64,000 nt of DNA, from contig JAHBUY010000004.1 of the NCBI GenBank assembly GCA_019637795.1, forward strand, positions 248,001 through 312,000, in the 5' to 3' direction. The notes under the pieces are model-generated. The model ran no database searches and was not told the origin of the DNA. It was given only the letters and a program-made list of their open reading frames with translations. The translations under genes and the position numbers were made by a program. This document shows, piece after piece, positions 45,122 through 55,263 of this stretch (the stretch's first letter is position 1; the number at the start of each line of letters is the position of its first letter). The stretch is from a bacterium (GTDB taxonomy: Bacteria > Desulfobacterota > Binatia > HRBIN30 > CADEER01).

Positions 45122-46801
45122 ATGCTGCGCGAGCTGCGCATCCGCGAAGTGGCGATCATCGACGAGGTCGCCCTCACCTTCGGCCCGGGGCTGAACGTCA
45201 TCAGCGGCGAGACCGGCGCCGGCAAGAGCATCCTGCTGCAGTCGCTTGCCCTGCTGTGCGGCACCCGCGGCTCCGCTGATCTCATCCGGGCCGACGCGGA
45301 CGAGGCGGTGGTGGAGGGTCTGTTCGAGTGCGAGCTCCCGGATACGCTCCGCGAGGCATTGAACCTCGGCGATGACGGCGAGGTCCTGGTCCGTCGGCAC
45401 CTGACGCGCACCGGCAAGGGCCGCGTCTACGTCAACGGCGCGCCCGCCACCCTCGGCCTGCTCACGCAACTGGGGGAGCATCTGGTGCATATCTACGGCC
45501 AGCACGAGCAGGCGGTGCTGCTGCGACCCGCCAGCCATTTGGAGCTGCTCGATCGCTTTGCCGATCTCGGCGCACCGCGCGCCGAGGTCGCGGCCGCCTT
45601 CGCGCGCTATGCCGAGGCGCGACGCGAGTGCGACGACCACGCCCGCCGCGCCACCGAGGTCGCGCAACGCCGCGACCTGCTCGAGTACCAACAACGCGAG
45701 CTGTCGGCCGCGGCGCCCCGCGCCGGGGAGGAGGGGGCGCTGCGGCAGGAGCGCGAGCTCCTGCGCCACGCGGAACGGATCGAGACGACCTGCCGCGAGG
45801 GCGAGGCCCTGCTCTATGCGGGCAAGGGTGCGATGGTCGGCACCCTCACCCGCCTCCAGCAGCAGATGGCGGACTTGTGCGGCGTGGTGCCAGCGCTCGG
45901 CGAGGTCGCCGCCCTGGTCGACAACGCTCGTGTTCAGCTCGAGGAAGCGGCGCTGCAGATGCGCGGCGTCGCCGAACGGCTCGACCGCGATCCCGCTCGC
46001 TTGGAGGCGATCGAGGAGCGGCTGGTGCTCCTGCAGCGGCTGTCGCGCAAGTACGGCGTGCCCGCCGATGCGCTGGCCGAGGCGCTGACCGCGGTCGAAC
46101 GCGATCTGGCATCGCTGGAGTCGGTGGCCGCGGACAGCGCCGCCGCGACGGCGCGCCAAGCCGAGCGGCGGACCGAGGCGCTGGCCGTCGCGCGCCGGCT
46201 GAGCGACGCGCGGCGGACGGCGGCGCGCCAGCTCGAAGCGCGAATGGGCAGCGAGCTGGCCGCCCTCGGCATGAATGGCGCGCGGTTCGGCGTCGCGCAG
46301 GACGCGGACGACGGCGTGCTCACCGCCGAGGGCATCGATCGCATCGAGTTTCTCCTCGGCGCCAACCCTGGAGAGCCGCCGAAACCGCTCGCGCGGGTCG
46401 CCTCTGGAGGCGAGCTGTCGCGCATCATGCTGGCGTTGAAGGCGTTGGCCGCGACCGCCGGCGAGATGCCGATCCTGATCTTCGACGAGGTCGACGCGGG
46501 CATCGGTGGCAGCGTGGCGTTGGCGGTGGCGCGGCGCCTCAAGGCCCTGGCCCAGTCCCGCCAGCTCCTGTGCATCACCCACCTGGCGCAGATCGCCGCG
46601 TACGCCGACCAGCACGTGGCGGTCGAAAAGCAGCAGCGGGCGGGACGCGTCTTCACCCACGCCCGCGCGCTCGATGCAACGCAGCGTATCGCCGAGGTGT
46701 CGCGCATGCTGGGCGGCACCGCCGCCCCCGCGGAGGCCGAGCGCTACGCCAAGCGCTTGCTCGCCGAGGCGCGGCGCGCGACGGCAGGCTCCGAACCTTG
46801 A
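45122..46801 (+). CDS. recN: DNA repair protein RecN
   Basis: RecN is an SMC-like ATPase used in double-strand-break repair. The 559-residue product starts MLRELRIREVAIIDEVAL. It has Walker A ISGETGAGKSILLQSLALL, RIYVNG-like GRVYVNGAPATLG, two long coiled-coil segments from about residue 150 to 400, the ABC signature RVASGGELSRIMLALKAL and Walker B PILIFDEVDAGIGGSVALAV, then LCITHLAQIAAYAD. A promoter for the next gene overlaps its stop codon. Confidence 0.96.
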   Translation: MLRELRIREVAIIDEVALTFGPGLNVISGETGAGKSILLQSLALLCGTRGSADLIRADADEAVVEGLFECELPDTLREALNLGDDGEVLVRRHLTRTGKGRVYVNGAPATLGLLTQLGEHLVHIYGQHEQAVLLRPASHLELLDRFADLGAPRAEVAAAFARYAEARRECDDHARRATEVAQRRDLLEYQQRELSAAAPRAGEEGALRQERELLRHAERIETTCREGEALLYAGKGAMVGTLTRLQQQMADLCGVVPALGEVAALVDNARVQLEEAALQMRGVAERLDRDPARLEAIEERLVLLQRLSRKYGVPADALAEALTAVERDLASLESVAADSAAATARQAERRTEALAVARRLSDARRTAARQLEARMGSELAALGMNGARFGVAQDADDGVLTAEGIDRIEFLLGANPGEPPKPLARVASGGELSRIMLALKALAATAGEMPILIFDEVDAGIGGSVALAVARRLKALAQSRQLLCITHLAQIAAYADQHVAVEKQQRAGRVFTHARALDATQRIAEVSRMLGGTAAPAEAERYAKRLLAEARRATAGSEP

Positions 46802-46827
46802 CAGGCCGGCGGAGCGCTGCCTAAACC
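46798..46827 (+). promoter_or_regulatory. Promoter of the outer-membrane protein gene
   Basis: TTGACA (46798-46803), an 18-base spacer and TAAACC (46822-46827). The -35 box includes the recN stop codon. Transcription should start near 46834, about 68 bases before ATG 46902. Confidence 0.5.
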
Positions 46828-46901
46828 CGCGCCCAGCCGGCTTGGGGCATTCCATCCAGTGGTTTGGGCCAGGGGGGGACCTGGTTCGGAAGGAGGGGGC
46901 G

Positions 46902-47801
46902 ATGAAGGGTGCATTTCGCAGCGCGGCGCTGGTCGCTGTCGGACTCGCGATCAGTGCGGCCACGGCGCTGGCCCAGAGGAGTAACGAGGTCACCGACAAC
47001 GACCGCATGTGGTCGAACTTCAACCGCGAGGCGGCGGTGGTCGGCGATGGACACTTCTGGATCGAGTTGCAGGCCATGAAGCTCAACAACGACCAGGCGA
47101 TCAAGCAGCCCGACGTCACCGACCCGACCAAGAACGTCGAGGGCCCAACGCTCGGTCTGAACGGCTACCCGGTGCGACCGTTCGCCCAGAAACAGGGCTC
47201 GAACGTCACCAGCATCGACGGCGGCACCTTCAACCTGATCGGCGCCTACGGCATCGAGTCATGGGAGGTCGGCGGCAACCTGCCCTTCGTGATGCAGCAG
47301 CAGATCTCGTTCGCGAGCAAGCGCCCGCAGGAAGACGCCAACGTCGGCGACCTGGTGCTCTACGGCAAGTACAAGATGGCGCTGGCCGATCACTGGGCGG
47401 GTGGTCTGGGCGTGGAGATGAGCATTCCGAGCGGCCCGTCGAGCGAGCTCCTCGGCTCGGGCGATCTCGGCCTCAATCCCTTCGTTTCCACCCGCTACAC
47501 CTCCGGGCGCGTCGCCCTCGGCGGCCACCTCGGATTCCTCCTGAACACCGGGGACCAGCCGCAGGTGTTCAATTGGAGCCTGCAGAACATCCTGCGCGGC
47601 AACCAGTACTTCGCGATCCGCACCGAGATCACGGGCCGGCTGTTCAACGACATCGGGTCGACCTTCAACGACATCGCCGTCTACCCCGGGCTCGACATCA
47701 ACTTGTTCGACAACGTGATCATCCGCCCCGAGGGACTCGCGCACCTAACCACCGACGCCATCGCGTGGGGCATCGGCATCGGCCTCGTCTTCACGATGTG
47801 A
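46902..47801 (+). CDS. Predicted outer-membrane beta-barrel protein
   Basis: A 299-residue exported protein. A signal peptide (SAALVAVGLAISAATALAQ) is followed by strands of alternating residues: GGTFNLIGAYGIESWEVGGN, VGDLVLYGKYKMALADHWAG, GLGVEMSIPSGPSSELLGSG, GRVALGGHLGFLLNTGD and a terminal AWGIGIGLVFTM. This resembles the 'transporter'/MetA-pathway phenol-degradation type of barrel (residues near DLGLNPFVSTRYTSG), but the role is unknown. ATG 46902 has AAGGAGGGGG upstream. Its last 11 bases overlap the end of the convergent truA. Confidence 0.75.
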   Translation: MKGAFRSAALVAVGLAISAATALAQRSNEVTDNDRMWSNFNREAAVVGDGHFWIELQAMKLNNDQAIKQPDVTDPTKNVEGPTLGLNGYPVRPFAQKQGSNVTSIDGGTFNLIGAYGIESWEVGGNLPFVMQQQISFASKRPQEDANVGDLVLYGKYKMALADHWAGGLGVEMSIPSGPSSELLGSGDLGLNPFVSTRYTSGRVALGGHLGFLLNTGDQPQVFNWSLQNILRGNQYFAIRTEITGRLFNDIGSTFNDIAVYPGLDINLFDNVIIRPEGLAHLTTDAIAWGIGIGLVFTM

Positions 47802-48540
47802 GCGGTTCGCGGCCGTAGCGCACCTCGACCAGACACAGTCCGGCCGCCGGCGCGGTCACGCCGGCTTGGGTGCGATCGCGGGCGGCGAGCAACGGCCGCA
47901 GCTCGGCGGCGCGCTGGCCGAGACCGATCTCGACCAACGTGCCGATGATGTTGCGCACCATGTGGCGCAGAAACGCGGTCGCTTCGATTTCGTAGACCAG
48001 TAGCGCGCCGTCGGCGGTGAGCGCGCTGCGCATCACCCGGCGCCGGGCGTGCTCTGCATCGCATCCCGCGCCCTGGAACGACGTGAAGTCGTGCTCGCCG
48101 ATCAACTGCTCGGCCGCGGCGCGCATCGCGCCGCCATCGAGGCCGCGCGGCACGTGCCAGCTATAGCGGCGCCAGAAGGGCGACGCGGCGCGCCGATTCC
48201 AGATGCGATAGAGGTAGCGACGGCTGGCCGCGTGCCGGCGTGGGTCGAAGTCATCGCCGACGCACTCGACCTCGCGAACCGCCAGGTCGGGACCGGTCAG
48301 CGCGTTCAGGGCACGCCGCACCACCTCGGCTGGCATCGTGCGGGCCGCCGGCACGCAGACCACCTGCCCGGCGGCGTGCACGCCGGCATCGGTCCGACCG
48401 GCCGCGCTGATGCGACGCGGCACGCCGAACAGGCGCTCGACCGCCGCCTCCAGCTCGCCTTGCACGGTGCGCGCCCCGGGCTGGAGCTGCCAGCCGTGGA
48501 AATCGGTGCCGTCGTACTCGACGATCAGGCGGTACTGCAT
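47791..48540 (-). CDS. truA: tRNA pseudouridine(38-40) synthase
   Basis: TruA modifies U38-U40 in the anticodon arm. The 249-residue product has LIVEYDGTDFHGWQLQPGA, RTVQGELEAAVERLFG, the catalytic Asp in ISAAGRTDAGVHAAGQVV, RYLYRIWNRRAASPFWRRY and ATAFLRHMVRNIIGTLVEIG. ATG 48540 is used. Last gene of leuA-leuB-(asd-like)-truA, an order also found in pseudomonads and deltaproteobacterial-type genomes. Confidence 0.96.
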   Translation of the reverse strand: MQYRLIVEYDGTDFHGWQLQPGARTVQGELEAAVERLFGVPRRISAAGRTDAGVHAAGQVVCVPAARTMPAEVVRRALNALTGPDLAVREVECVGDDFDPRRHAASRRYLYRIWNRRAASPFWRRYSWHVPRGLDGGAMRAAAEQLIGEHDFTSFQGAGCDAEHARRRVMRSALTADGALLVYEIEATAFLRHMVRNIIGTLVEIGLGQRAAELRPLLAARDRTQAGVTAPAAGLCLVEVRYGREPLTS

Positions 48541-48565
48541 GGCGGCAACGGCTGCCGGCCGCGCC

Positions 48566-49567
48566 TCACCCCCGCGCCCGCAGCGCCAGCTCGGCGATCT
48601 GCACCGCGTTCGTCGCCCCGCCCTTGCGCAGGCCGTCGATGACCACCCAGAGGACGAAGCCGTGCGGGACGGTGGGATCCTCGCGCAGACGGCCGACATG
48701 GGTCGCGTCGGAGCCGACGACGTCGGCGAGCGTCGGCGCGCTGGGGTCATCCGCCAGCAGCACGCCTGGCGCACGACGGAGCAGGGCGCGGGCGGCGTCC
48801 AGATCGAGCCGGCGCTCGGTCTCCACCTGCACGGAGTACGCCTGCCCGTAGAATGTCGGCACCTGGACGCAGGTGACGACGAGCGGCAGGTCGGCATGGC
48901 CGAGCACCTGACGTGCCTGGCGCTCGATGTCCCACTCGGCCTGGGTGCGACCACCGATGGTCGCATCGCCGACATGCGGGATCAGGTTGAAGGCGGCGCG
49001 GTGCGAGAATACGACGGCTTCGGTTGACGCGCCGGTGAGCAGCTCCCGCGACTGTCGCGCCAGTTCGTCGACGCCGGGCGTCCCCGCCATCGACGCCGGC
49101 TCGAAGCCGGTCACCGCGACCCGGCGCAGCTCGGCGGCCTCGTCGAACGGCTTGAGCACCACCGCCAGCGCCGTCGCGCCGGGCGTCGGGCAAGCGTAGA
49201 CGCCCCGACCGATGCCGTCGGCGACGACGTCGGCGTTCACCTCGGGCACGACCAGCGGCACGTCGCCATCCGCCAGCGCCGCGGTGAGGTCGACGACCAG
49301 CGCGCCCCCCTCGACGGCGCATTCGGCCAGAGCGCGCGCCTCGGTCGGCGGTCCACAGAGGAAGGCGAGGTCCACGCCTTCGAAGTCGATGCTGTCCGGC
49401 GACTGCGGCGGGACGGAGAAGACTCCCTCGTCCGCCTCCTCGGCCTCGTTGGTCGTGTCGTAGAGGCGCAGGTCGGCGAGCTCCAGACCGCGCTCGCCGA
49501 GGACGATCGGAATCTCGCGCCCGACCTCGCTGGCGGCGCCGACGATGGCGACGACGATTCCGCTCAT
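48566..49567 (-). CDS. Aspartate-semialdehyde dehydrogenase homologue lacking the catalytic residues (USG-1-like)
   Basis: A 333-residue protein that aligns along its whole length with aspartate-semialdehyde dehydrogenase: VAIVGAASEVGREIPIVL, VPLVVPEVNADVV, NLIPHVG, and GFVLWVVIDGLRKGGATNA. The active-site NPNCST is replaced by CPTPGAT (catalytic Cys to Pro); the usual RVPVxxGHSE is QVPTFYGQAYS, so the substrate-binding Arg and the catalytic His are both Gln; and the TYQAVSGAG Gln is Glu. It should not work as Asd. Pseudomonad USG-1 proteins are similar inactive homologues in a leuB-asd-usg-truA setting. ATG 49567 overlaps the leuB stop by 4 bases. Confidence 0.88.
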   Translation of the reverse strand: MSGIVVAIVGAASEVGREIPIVLGERGLELADLRLYDTTNEAEEADEGVFSVPPQSPDSIDFEGVDLAFLCGPPTEARALAECAVEGGALVVDLTAALADGDVPLVVPEVNADVVADGIGRGVYACPTPGATALAVVLKPFDEAAELRRVAVTGFEPASMAGTPGVDELARQSRELLTGASTEAVVFSHRAAFNLIPHVGDATIGGRTQAEWDIERQARQVLGHADLPLVVTCVQVPTFYGQAYSVQVETERRLDLDAARALLRRAPGVLLADDPSAPTLADVVGSDATHVGRLREDPTVPHGFVLWVVIDGLRKGGATNAVQIAELALRARG

Positions 49568-50667
49568 GCCGCGCGCGCCAACGCCGCACGCACGGCGTCG
49601 CCCATGGCGCGGCAGCCCACGACCTCGCAGCCGTCCTGACGGACATCGGCGGTGCGCAGGCCGCGGTCGATGACTGCGGAGACCGCCGCCTCGATGGCGC
49701 GGGCGGGCGCCGGTTGCCCCAGCGAGTGCTCGCACAGCATCGCCGCCGAGAGGATGGCGCCAAGCGGATTGGCGAGGTCCTTCCCCGCGATATCCGGGGC
49801 GCTGCCGTGAATTGGCTCGTACAGTCCCCGGCGGTGGCCGAGGCTGTTGCGGGCGTCGCCCAACGACGCGGACGGCAGCATGCCGAGCGAGCCGGTCAGC
49901 ACCGAAGCCTCGTCGGTGAGAATGTCGCCAAACATGTTCTCGGTGACGACGACGTCGAAGTCGCGCGGCCGGCGCAGCAGGTGCATCGACATGGCATCGA
50001 CCAACACGTCGTCGCAGGCGACGTCGGGGTACTCCCTGGCGATCTCGTGCGTCACCTCCCGCCACAGGCGCGAGGTGGCGAGGATATTGGCCTTGTCCAC
50101 CTGCGTCACCTTCTTGCGCCGCGGCGCGGCGAGCTGGAACGCGAGGCGGGCGACCCGCGCGACTTCGACCTCGTCGTACACCACCGTGTCGACCGCGTGC
50201 CGCCCCTTGGGTCCGGTCCGGCGCTCGCTCGGCCGGCCGAAGTAGACGCCGCCGGTCAGCTCGCGGACGAACATGATGTCGACCCCCTCGACCAGCTCGC
50301 GTTTGAGCGGCGCGGCCGCGAGCAGCGCCGGGTGGGCGACGATCGGCCGCAGGTTGGCGAACAGCTCCAGGCCGCGGCGCAGCCCGAGCAGCGCCTGCTC
50401 GGGCCGCACCGTGCTCTGCGGATTGTCCCACTTCGGTCCGCCGACGGCGCCGAGCAGCACCGCATCGCTGCGCTGCGCTCGCTCGAAGCTGACCGCGGGA
50501 AGCGCAGTGCCATCGCGGTCGATGGCGGCGCCGCCGATCACCGCCTCCTCGAAGCGGAGCTGGAGGTCGAAGCGCTGCGCGCAGAGCTCGAGGACGGCGC
50601 GCGCCTCGCGCGTCACCTCGGGTCCGATGCCGTCACCGGGACATACGACGATGGTGGCTGCCGCCAT
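49564..50667 (-). CDS. leuB: 3-isopropylmalate dehydrogenase
   Basis: LeuB oxidatively decarboxylates isopropylmalate in leucine synthesis. The 367-residue product has VVCPGDGIGPEVTREA, LLGAVGGPKWDNPQ, GLELFANLRPIVAHP, RELTGGVYFGRPSER, and the metal/substrate segment VVVTENMFGDILTDEASVL, then YEPIHGSAPDIAGKDLANP. It follows leuA after 12 bases; the isopropylmalate isomerase genes leuC and leuD, usual between them, are missing here. Confidence 0.96.
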   Translation of the reverse strand: MAAATIVVCPGDGIGPEVTREARAVLELCAQRFDLQLRFEEAVIGGAAIDRDGTALPAVSFERAQRSDAVLLGAVGGPKWDNPQSTVRPEQALLGLRRGLELFANLRPIVAHPALLAAAPLKRELVEGVDIMFVRELTGGVYFGRPSERRTGPKGRHAVDTVVYDEVEVARVARLAFQLAAPRRKKVTQVDKANILATSRLWREVTHEIAREYPDVACDDVLVDAMSMHLLRRPRDFDVVVTENMFGDILTDEASVLTGSLGMLPSASLGDARNSLGHRRGLYEPIHGSAPDIAGKDLANPLGAILSAAMLCEHSLGQPAPARAIEAAVSAVIDRGLRTADVRQDGCEVVGCRAMGDAVRAALARAA

Positions 50668-50679
50668 GGATCGTGCTCC

Positions 50680-52230
<1,551 letters not shown>

Positions 52231-52275
52231 CGTCGTCCCCTTCTTCACCGTACAGGGTCCTGGGGATCGGACCGA

Positions 52276-52298
52276 TGCTCCGCCGGTGCGGCGGAGCA
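52276..52298 (-). promoter_or_regulatory. Second hairpin in the leuA leader
   Basis: TGCTCCGCCG (52276-52285) and CGGCGGAGCA (52289-52298) form a perfect 10-base-pair stem with a 3-base loop. It lies between the attenuator T-run and the leuA start, 46 bases before ATG 52230. Possibly an mRNA stabiliser after readthrough; role unknown. Confidence 0.5.
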
Positions 52299-52300
52299 AC

Positions 52301-52332
52301 AAAAAGGGCCACGGGCGTCCCGCCCATGGCCC
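52301..52332 (-). terminator. leuA attenuator (intrinsic terminator)
   Basis: In minus-strand RNA GGGCCAUGGGCG (52332-52321) pairs with CGCCCGUGGCCC (52317-52306) around a 3-base loop, followed by five U (52305-52301). The single U-G pair would be a C-A mismatch on the other strand, so the element works for leuA transcripts. GCCACGGG at 52378-52371 can pair with CCCGUGGC in the 3' arm and could prevent the terminator from forming. Confidence 0.8.
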
Positions 52333-52396
52333 ACAGTGCTCCCGTCAATGAACCACAGGCGGTTCCCCTACCCGTGGCGCCGTTCGTCTTCTCGCG

Positions 52397-52477
52397 TCAG
52401 CGAATCGCAGGCGCACCGAGCCCGGGGCGTAGTCGTAGCGCCAGCGCTAGCATCCGGGAGGGCGAACCGACGATCAT
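52397..52477 (-). CDS. leu operon leader peptide
   Basis: A 26-codon frame reading MIVGSPSRMLALALRLR, then PGLGAPAIR. Five residues are Leu (10, 12, 14, 16, 20), four of them in the alternating run LALALRL, and three use CTA, a codon rarely seen in the neighbouring genes. The promoter at 52487-52515 would start transcription about 3 bases before the ATG, so the peptide is probably translated from a leaderless or near-leaderless RNA. The frame ends 65 bases before the attenuator stem. A ribosome short of Leu-tRNA would stall in the run and change RNA folding. No homology is claimed; the call rests on layout and codon content. Confidence 0.75.
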   Translation of the reverse strand: MIVGSPSRMLALALRLRPGLGAPAIR

Positions 52478-52486
52478 GGCGCGCTG

Positions 52487-52515
52487 ACGCTAGAGCAGCG
52501 CTGCCGCGCTGTCAA
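52487..52515 (-). promoter_or_regulatory. Promoter of the leu leader and leuA
   Basis: On the minus strand a perfect TTGACA (52515-52510), a 17-base spacer and TAGCGT (52492-52487). The -35 box lies in the last codons of pssA and the first three bases of the -10 box are the pssA stop codon TAG. Transcription should begin near 52480. Confidence 0.65.
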
Positions 52516-53341
52516 GGTGGCGTTTCGCGGCGCGGCGCAGCAGGCGGCGGACCGAGATGAACAGCGAACGCGCCGGGCCGGAGATGGCGTAGAGGAAGAA
52601 CCCGGCGAAGAGGCAGACCTGGGGCTCGGCGATCAGCAGCTTCAGGATCAGGATCCCGGCGATCAACACCCAGAACGGCTGCCGGTGGTAGAGGTCGATC
52701 TCCTTGAAGCTGAAATAGCGGACGTTGCTCACCATCAGGCCCGCCAGGCCATAGACCATGAGGAGGACGATGAGGTGCCGGTAGGTCGCGCCTTCGGCGC
52801 CGAAGAAGTAGTACAGCATCACCGTCGAGGCGATGACCTCCGCGGCGGCGGGGATCGGCAGGCCGGTGAAGTAGCGCTTCTGGCCGGTGTCGACGAGAAC
52901 ATTGAAGCGCGCCAGGCGCAGCGCGCCGGCGGTCACGTAGAGCGAAGCGGCGAGCCAGCCGAAGGTGCCCCAGGGCTCGAGCCCCCAGCGGTAGACGAGG
53001 ATGCCCGGGGCGACGCCGAAGGCGACCAGATCGCAGAGCGAGTCGTACTCGATGCCGAAGCGCGACGTCGTCTTGGTCAGACGCGCGATGCGGCCGTCGA
53101 GCGCGTCGAACACGTTCGCCGCCATGATGGCGATGGCGGCGATCAGGAAATCGCCGCGCAGGCTCGCGATCACCGAGTAGAAGCCGCTGAACAGTCCCGC
53201 CGTGGTAATGAGGTTGGGCAGGATGTAGACGCCCTTGCGCAGCGGCACGTCGACCAGGCGCGCCGGTTGGCGTTCGAGCGACGGCGTCGATCCGCCGTCG
53301 GCGCCGGGATCCCGCTGCGGGCTGGCCGGAGTCGTCGCCAC
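52490..53341 (-). CDS. pssA: CDP-diacylglycerol-serine O-phosphatidyltransferase
   Basis: PssA makes phosphatidylserine in the inner membrane. The 283-residue product has the CDP-alcohol transferase motif spread over FDALDGRIARLTKTTSRFG and EYDSLCDLVAFGVAPG, and about eight hydrophobic helices from residue 40 onward. The N-terminal ~35 residues are polar. GTG 53341 starts 3 bases after ilvC, so it is in the same transcript. psd (phosphatidylserine decarboxylase), usually next to it in this operon type, is not present. Its last codons double as the leuA promoter -35 region. Confidence 0.94.
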   Translation of the reverse strand: MATTPASPQRDPGADGGSTPSLERQPARLVDVPLRKGVYILPNLITTAGLFSGFYSVIASLRGDFLIAAIAIMAANVFDALDGRIARLTKTTSRFGIEYDSLCDLVAFGVAPGILVYRWGLEPWGTFGWLAASLYVTAGALRLARFNVLVDTGQKRYFTGLPIPAAAEVIASTVMLYYFFGAEGATYRHLIVLLMVYGLAGLMVSNVRYFSFKEIDLYHRQPFWVLIAGILILKLLIAEPQVCLFAGFFLYAISGPARSLFISVRRLLRRAAKRHLDSAAALL

Positions 53342-53344
53342 GGC

Positions 53345-54367
53345 TCAGTTCTTCGAACGGTCGACCAATCGATCCGAGGCCAGCCACGGCATCATGCCGC
53401 GCAACTTCGCTCCCACCTCTTCGACCGGATGGTGCTCGGCTTCCTTCCGCAGCTCGCGGAAGTGCGGCATCCCGACGCGATATTCGGTCATCCACTCCTG
53501 GGCGAACTTGCCGCTCTGGATCTCGGCGAGGATCTCCTTCATCGCCTGACGCGCTTCCGGCCCGATGATCCGCTTGCCGCGGGTCATGTCGCCATACTCG
53601 GCGGTGTTGCTGATCGAGTAGCGCATGTTGGCGATGCCGCCCTCGTAGATCAGGTCGACGATCAGCTTCACCTCGTGGAGGCACTCGAAGTACGCCATCT
53701 CCGGGCTGTAGCCCGCCTCGGTCAGCGTCTCGAAGCCGGCGCGGATCAGCTCGGTCAGGCCGCCACAGAGCACCGACTGCTCGCCGAAGAGATCGGTCTC
53801 CGTTTCCTCCTTGAAGGTCGTCTCGAGCACGGCGGCGCGGGTACCGCCGATCGCCTTGGCATAGGCGAGACCGATCTCGCGCGTGTTGCCGCTCGGATCC
53901 TGGTGGATCGCGAGCAGGCACGGCACGCCGCGACCCTTCTGGAACTCGCTCCGTACCAGGTGGCCGGGACCCTTCGGCGCCACCATGAACACGTTCAGCG
54001 TCGGCGAAGGCACGATGCCCTTGAAGTGGATGTTGAACCCGTGCGCGAACGCCAGATACTTGCCGTCGGTCATCCCGTCGGCGATCTCGTTCTGATACAG
54101 CTCGGCGCCGAGCTCGTCGGGCACCAGCATCATCACGACGTCGGCCGCCTTGGCCGCGGCGCTCGGTTCCAGGACCTTGAAGCCCGCGGCTTCGGCCTTG
54201 GGCCACGAACCGCCGCCCTTGCGCAGGCCGATGATGACGTTGATGCCGCTGTCGCGCAGGTTGTTGGCATGGGCGTGCCCCTGGCTGCCATAGCCGATGA
54301 CGGCGACCGTCTTGCCCTTGAGCGGCGCCAGGTCGGCGTCGCGGTCGTAATAGATCTTCAGACTCAT
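53345..54367 (-). CDS. ilvC: Ketol-acid reductoisomerase
   Basis: IlvC rearranges and reduces acetolactate and acetohydroxybutyrate in valine and isoleucine synthesis. The 340-residue product is a short (class I) enzyme: [62 protein letters not shown] and the metal-binding [20 protein letters not shown], then [21 protein letters not shown] 54367 overlaps the ilvN stop (ATGA). Confidence 0.97.
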   Translation of the reverse strand: MSLKIYYDRDADLAPLKGKTVAVIGYGSQGHAHANNLRDSGINVIIGLRKGGGSWPKAEAAGFKVLEPSAAAKAADVVMMLVPDELGAELYQNEIADGMTDGKYLAFAHGFNIHFKGIVPSPTLNVFMVAPKGPGHLVRSEFQKGRGVPCLLAIHQDPSGNTREIGLAYAKAIGGTRAAVLETTFKEETETDLFGEQSVLCGGLTELIRAGFETLTEAGYSPEMAYFECLHEVKLIVDLIYEGGIANMRYSISNTAEYGDMTRGKRIIGPEARQAMKEILAEIQSGKFAQEWMTEYRVGMPHFRELRKEAEHHPVEEVGAKLRGMMPWLASDRLVDRSKN

Positions 54368-54882
54368 GCCACTCGCTCCTTCGTGCCGCGCGCCCCCCGC
54401 ATCAACTGCATGCCGCGATGCATGGCGACCTTTCCCGTGCGGGCGATCTCCTTGATGCCGAGTGGCTTGAGGAGCTCCAACAGGGCGGCAATCTTGTCTT
54501 CGGTTCCGGTCACTTCGATGAGGTACGACTGCGGGCTGACGTCGATGACGTTGCCGCGGAAGATGTCGACGATGTGCATCACCTCCGCCCGCGTCTGCGC
54601 GTCGGCGGTGACCTTGATCAGCGCCAGCTCGCGCTCGACGTGGCTGACTTCGTTGAAGTCGTGTACCTCGATCACGCTCACCAGTTTGTTCAATTGCTTG
54701 TTGATCTGCGCCACCACCTGGTCATCGCCGCGCGTCACCAGCGTGATGCGGGACACCTGCGGATCGAGCGTCTCCGCCACGGTCAGGCTCTCGATGTTGA
54801 ACCCGCGGCCGCTGAAGAGCCCCGAGATACGGGAAAGAACGCCGAACTCGTTCTCGACGAGGATCGATATGGTGTGACGCAT
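54364..54882 (-). CDS. ilvN: Acetolactate synthase small (regulatory) subunit
   Basis: IlvN/IlvH binds valine and controls acetolactate synthase. The 172-residue product has the ACT domain [20 protein letters not shown] with [16 protein letters not shown], then [14 protein letters not shown] and the C-terminal domain with [23 protein letters not shown] 54882 is used; a GTG 21 bases earlier is possible. The catalytic subunit gene ilvB, which nearly always precedes ilvN, is missing; a DUF465 gene lies upstream instead. Confidence 0.95.
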   Translation of the reverse strand: MRHTISILVENEFGVLSRISGLFSGRGFNIESLTVAETLDPQVSRITLVTRGDDQVVAQINKQLNKLVSVIEVHDFNEVSHVERELALIKVTADAQTRAEVMHIVDIFRGNVIDVSPQSYLIEVTGTEDKIAALLELLKPLGIKEIARTGKVAMHRGMQLMRGARGTKERVA

Positions 54883-54970
54883 GAACGGGTCACTCTGCCG
54901 CACCGAGCGCGGCGATGCTAGTAGGCGGCCGGCGCCCGACCGGGGCGACGATTCGACGAAAGGTGGATGC

Positions 54971-55195
54971 TCAGGCGCCGCGGTAACGTCCGAGGATCTC
55001 CATGATGCGGTCCTTGCCGGCCAGTTTGATCTTCTGGATCCGCTTGCACTCCAGCTCTTCCTCCGGCGTCAGATAGTGCTTGTGCTGCAGGGCGGCGAGT
55101 TGTTTCTCGAGGTTCAGGTGCTCCTCGTAGGCCCGGCGCAACTCCAAGTCCCGATCGATCAGCGACCGGATCAGTTCTTCGTCGTGTCTCTCCAT
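54971..55195 (-). CDS. YdcH/DUF465 family small protein
   Basis: A 74-residue acidic-basic helical protein: ERHDEELIRSLIDRDLELRR, YEEHLNLEKQLAALQHKHYL and TPEEELECKRIQKIKLAGKD are the heptad-rich pieces. This matches the DUF465 coiled-coil family of unknown function, whose KLAGKD (family LKKxKLxxKD) ending is conserved. ATG 55195 has GGAGG 8 bases upstream; the frame is open further but without a ribosome binding site. Confidence 0.85.
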   Translation of the reverse strand: MERHDEELIRSLIDRDLELRRAYEEHLNLEKQLAALQHKHYLTPEEELECKRIQKIKLAGKDRIMEILGRYRGA

Positions 55196-55263
55196 TTCTC
55201 GAGCCTCCGCGGAGGGTCCCTGGCATCTAGCCCAGGCCCCTCGACCTGTCAATTTTCCTTCGC

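Noticed and set aside
52340..52380. GGGGAACCGCC in the leuA leader looked like a T-box element
   Set aside because: It does not match the T-box core well and no stem I with a specifier loop was found. The Leu-rich leader peptide and terminator explain the region better.
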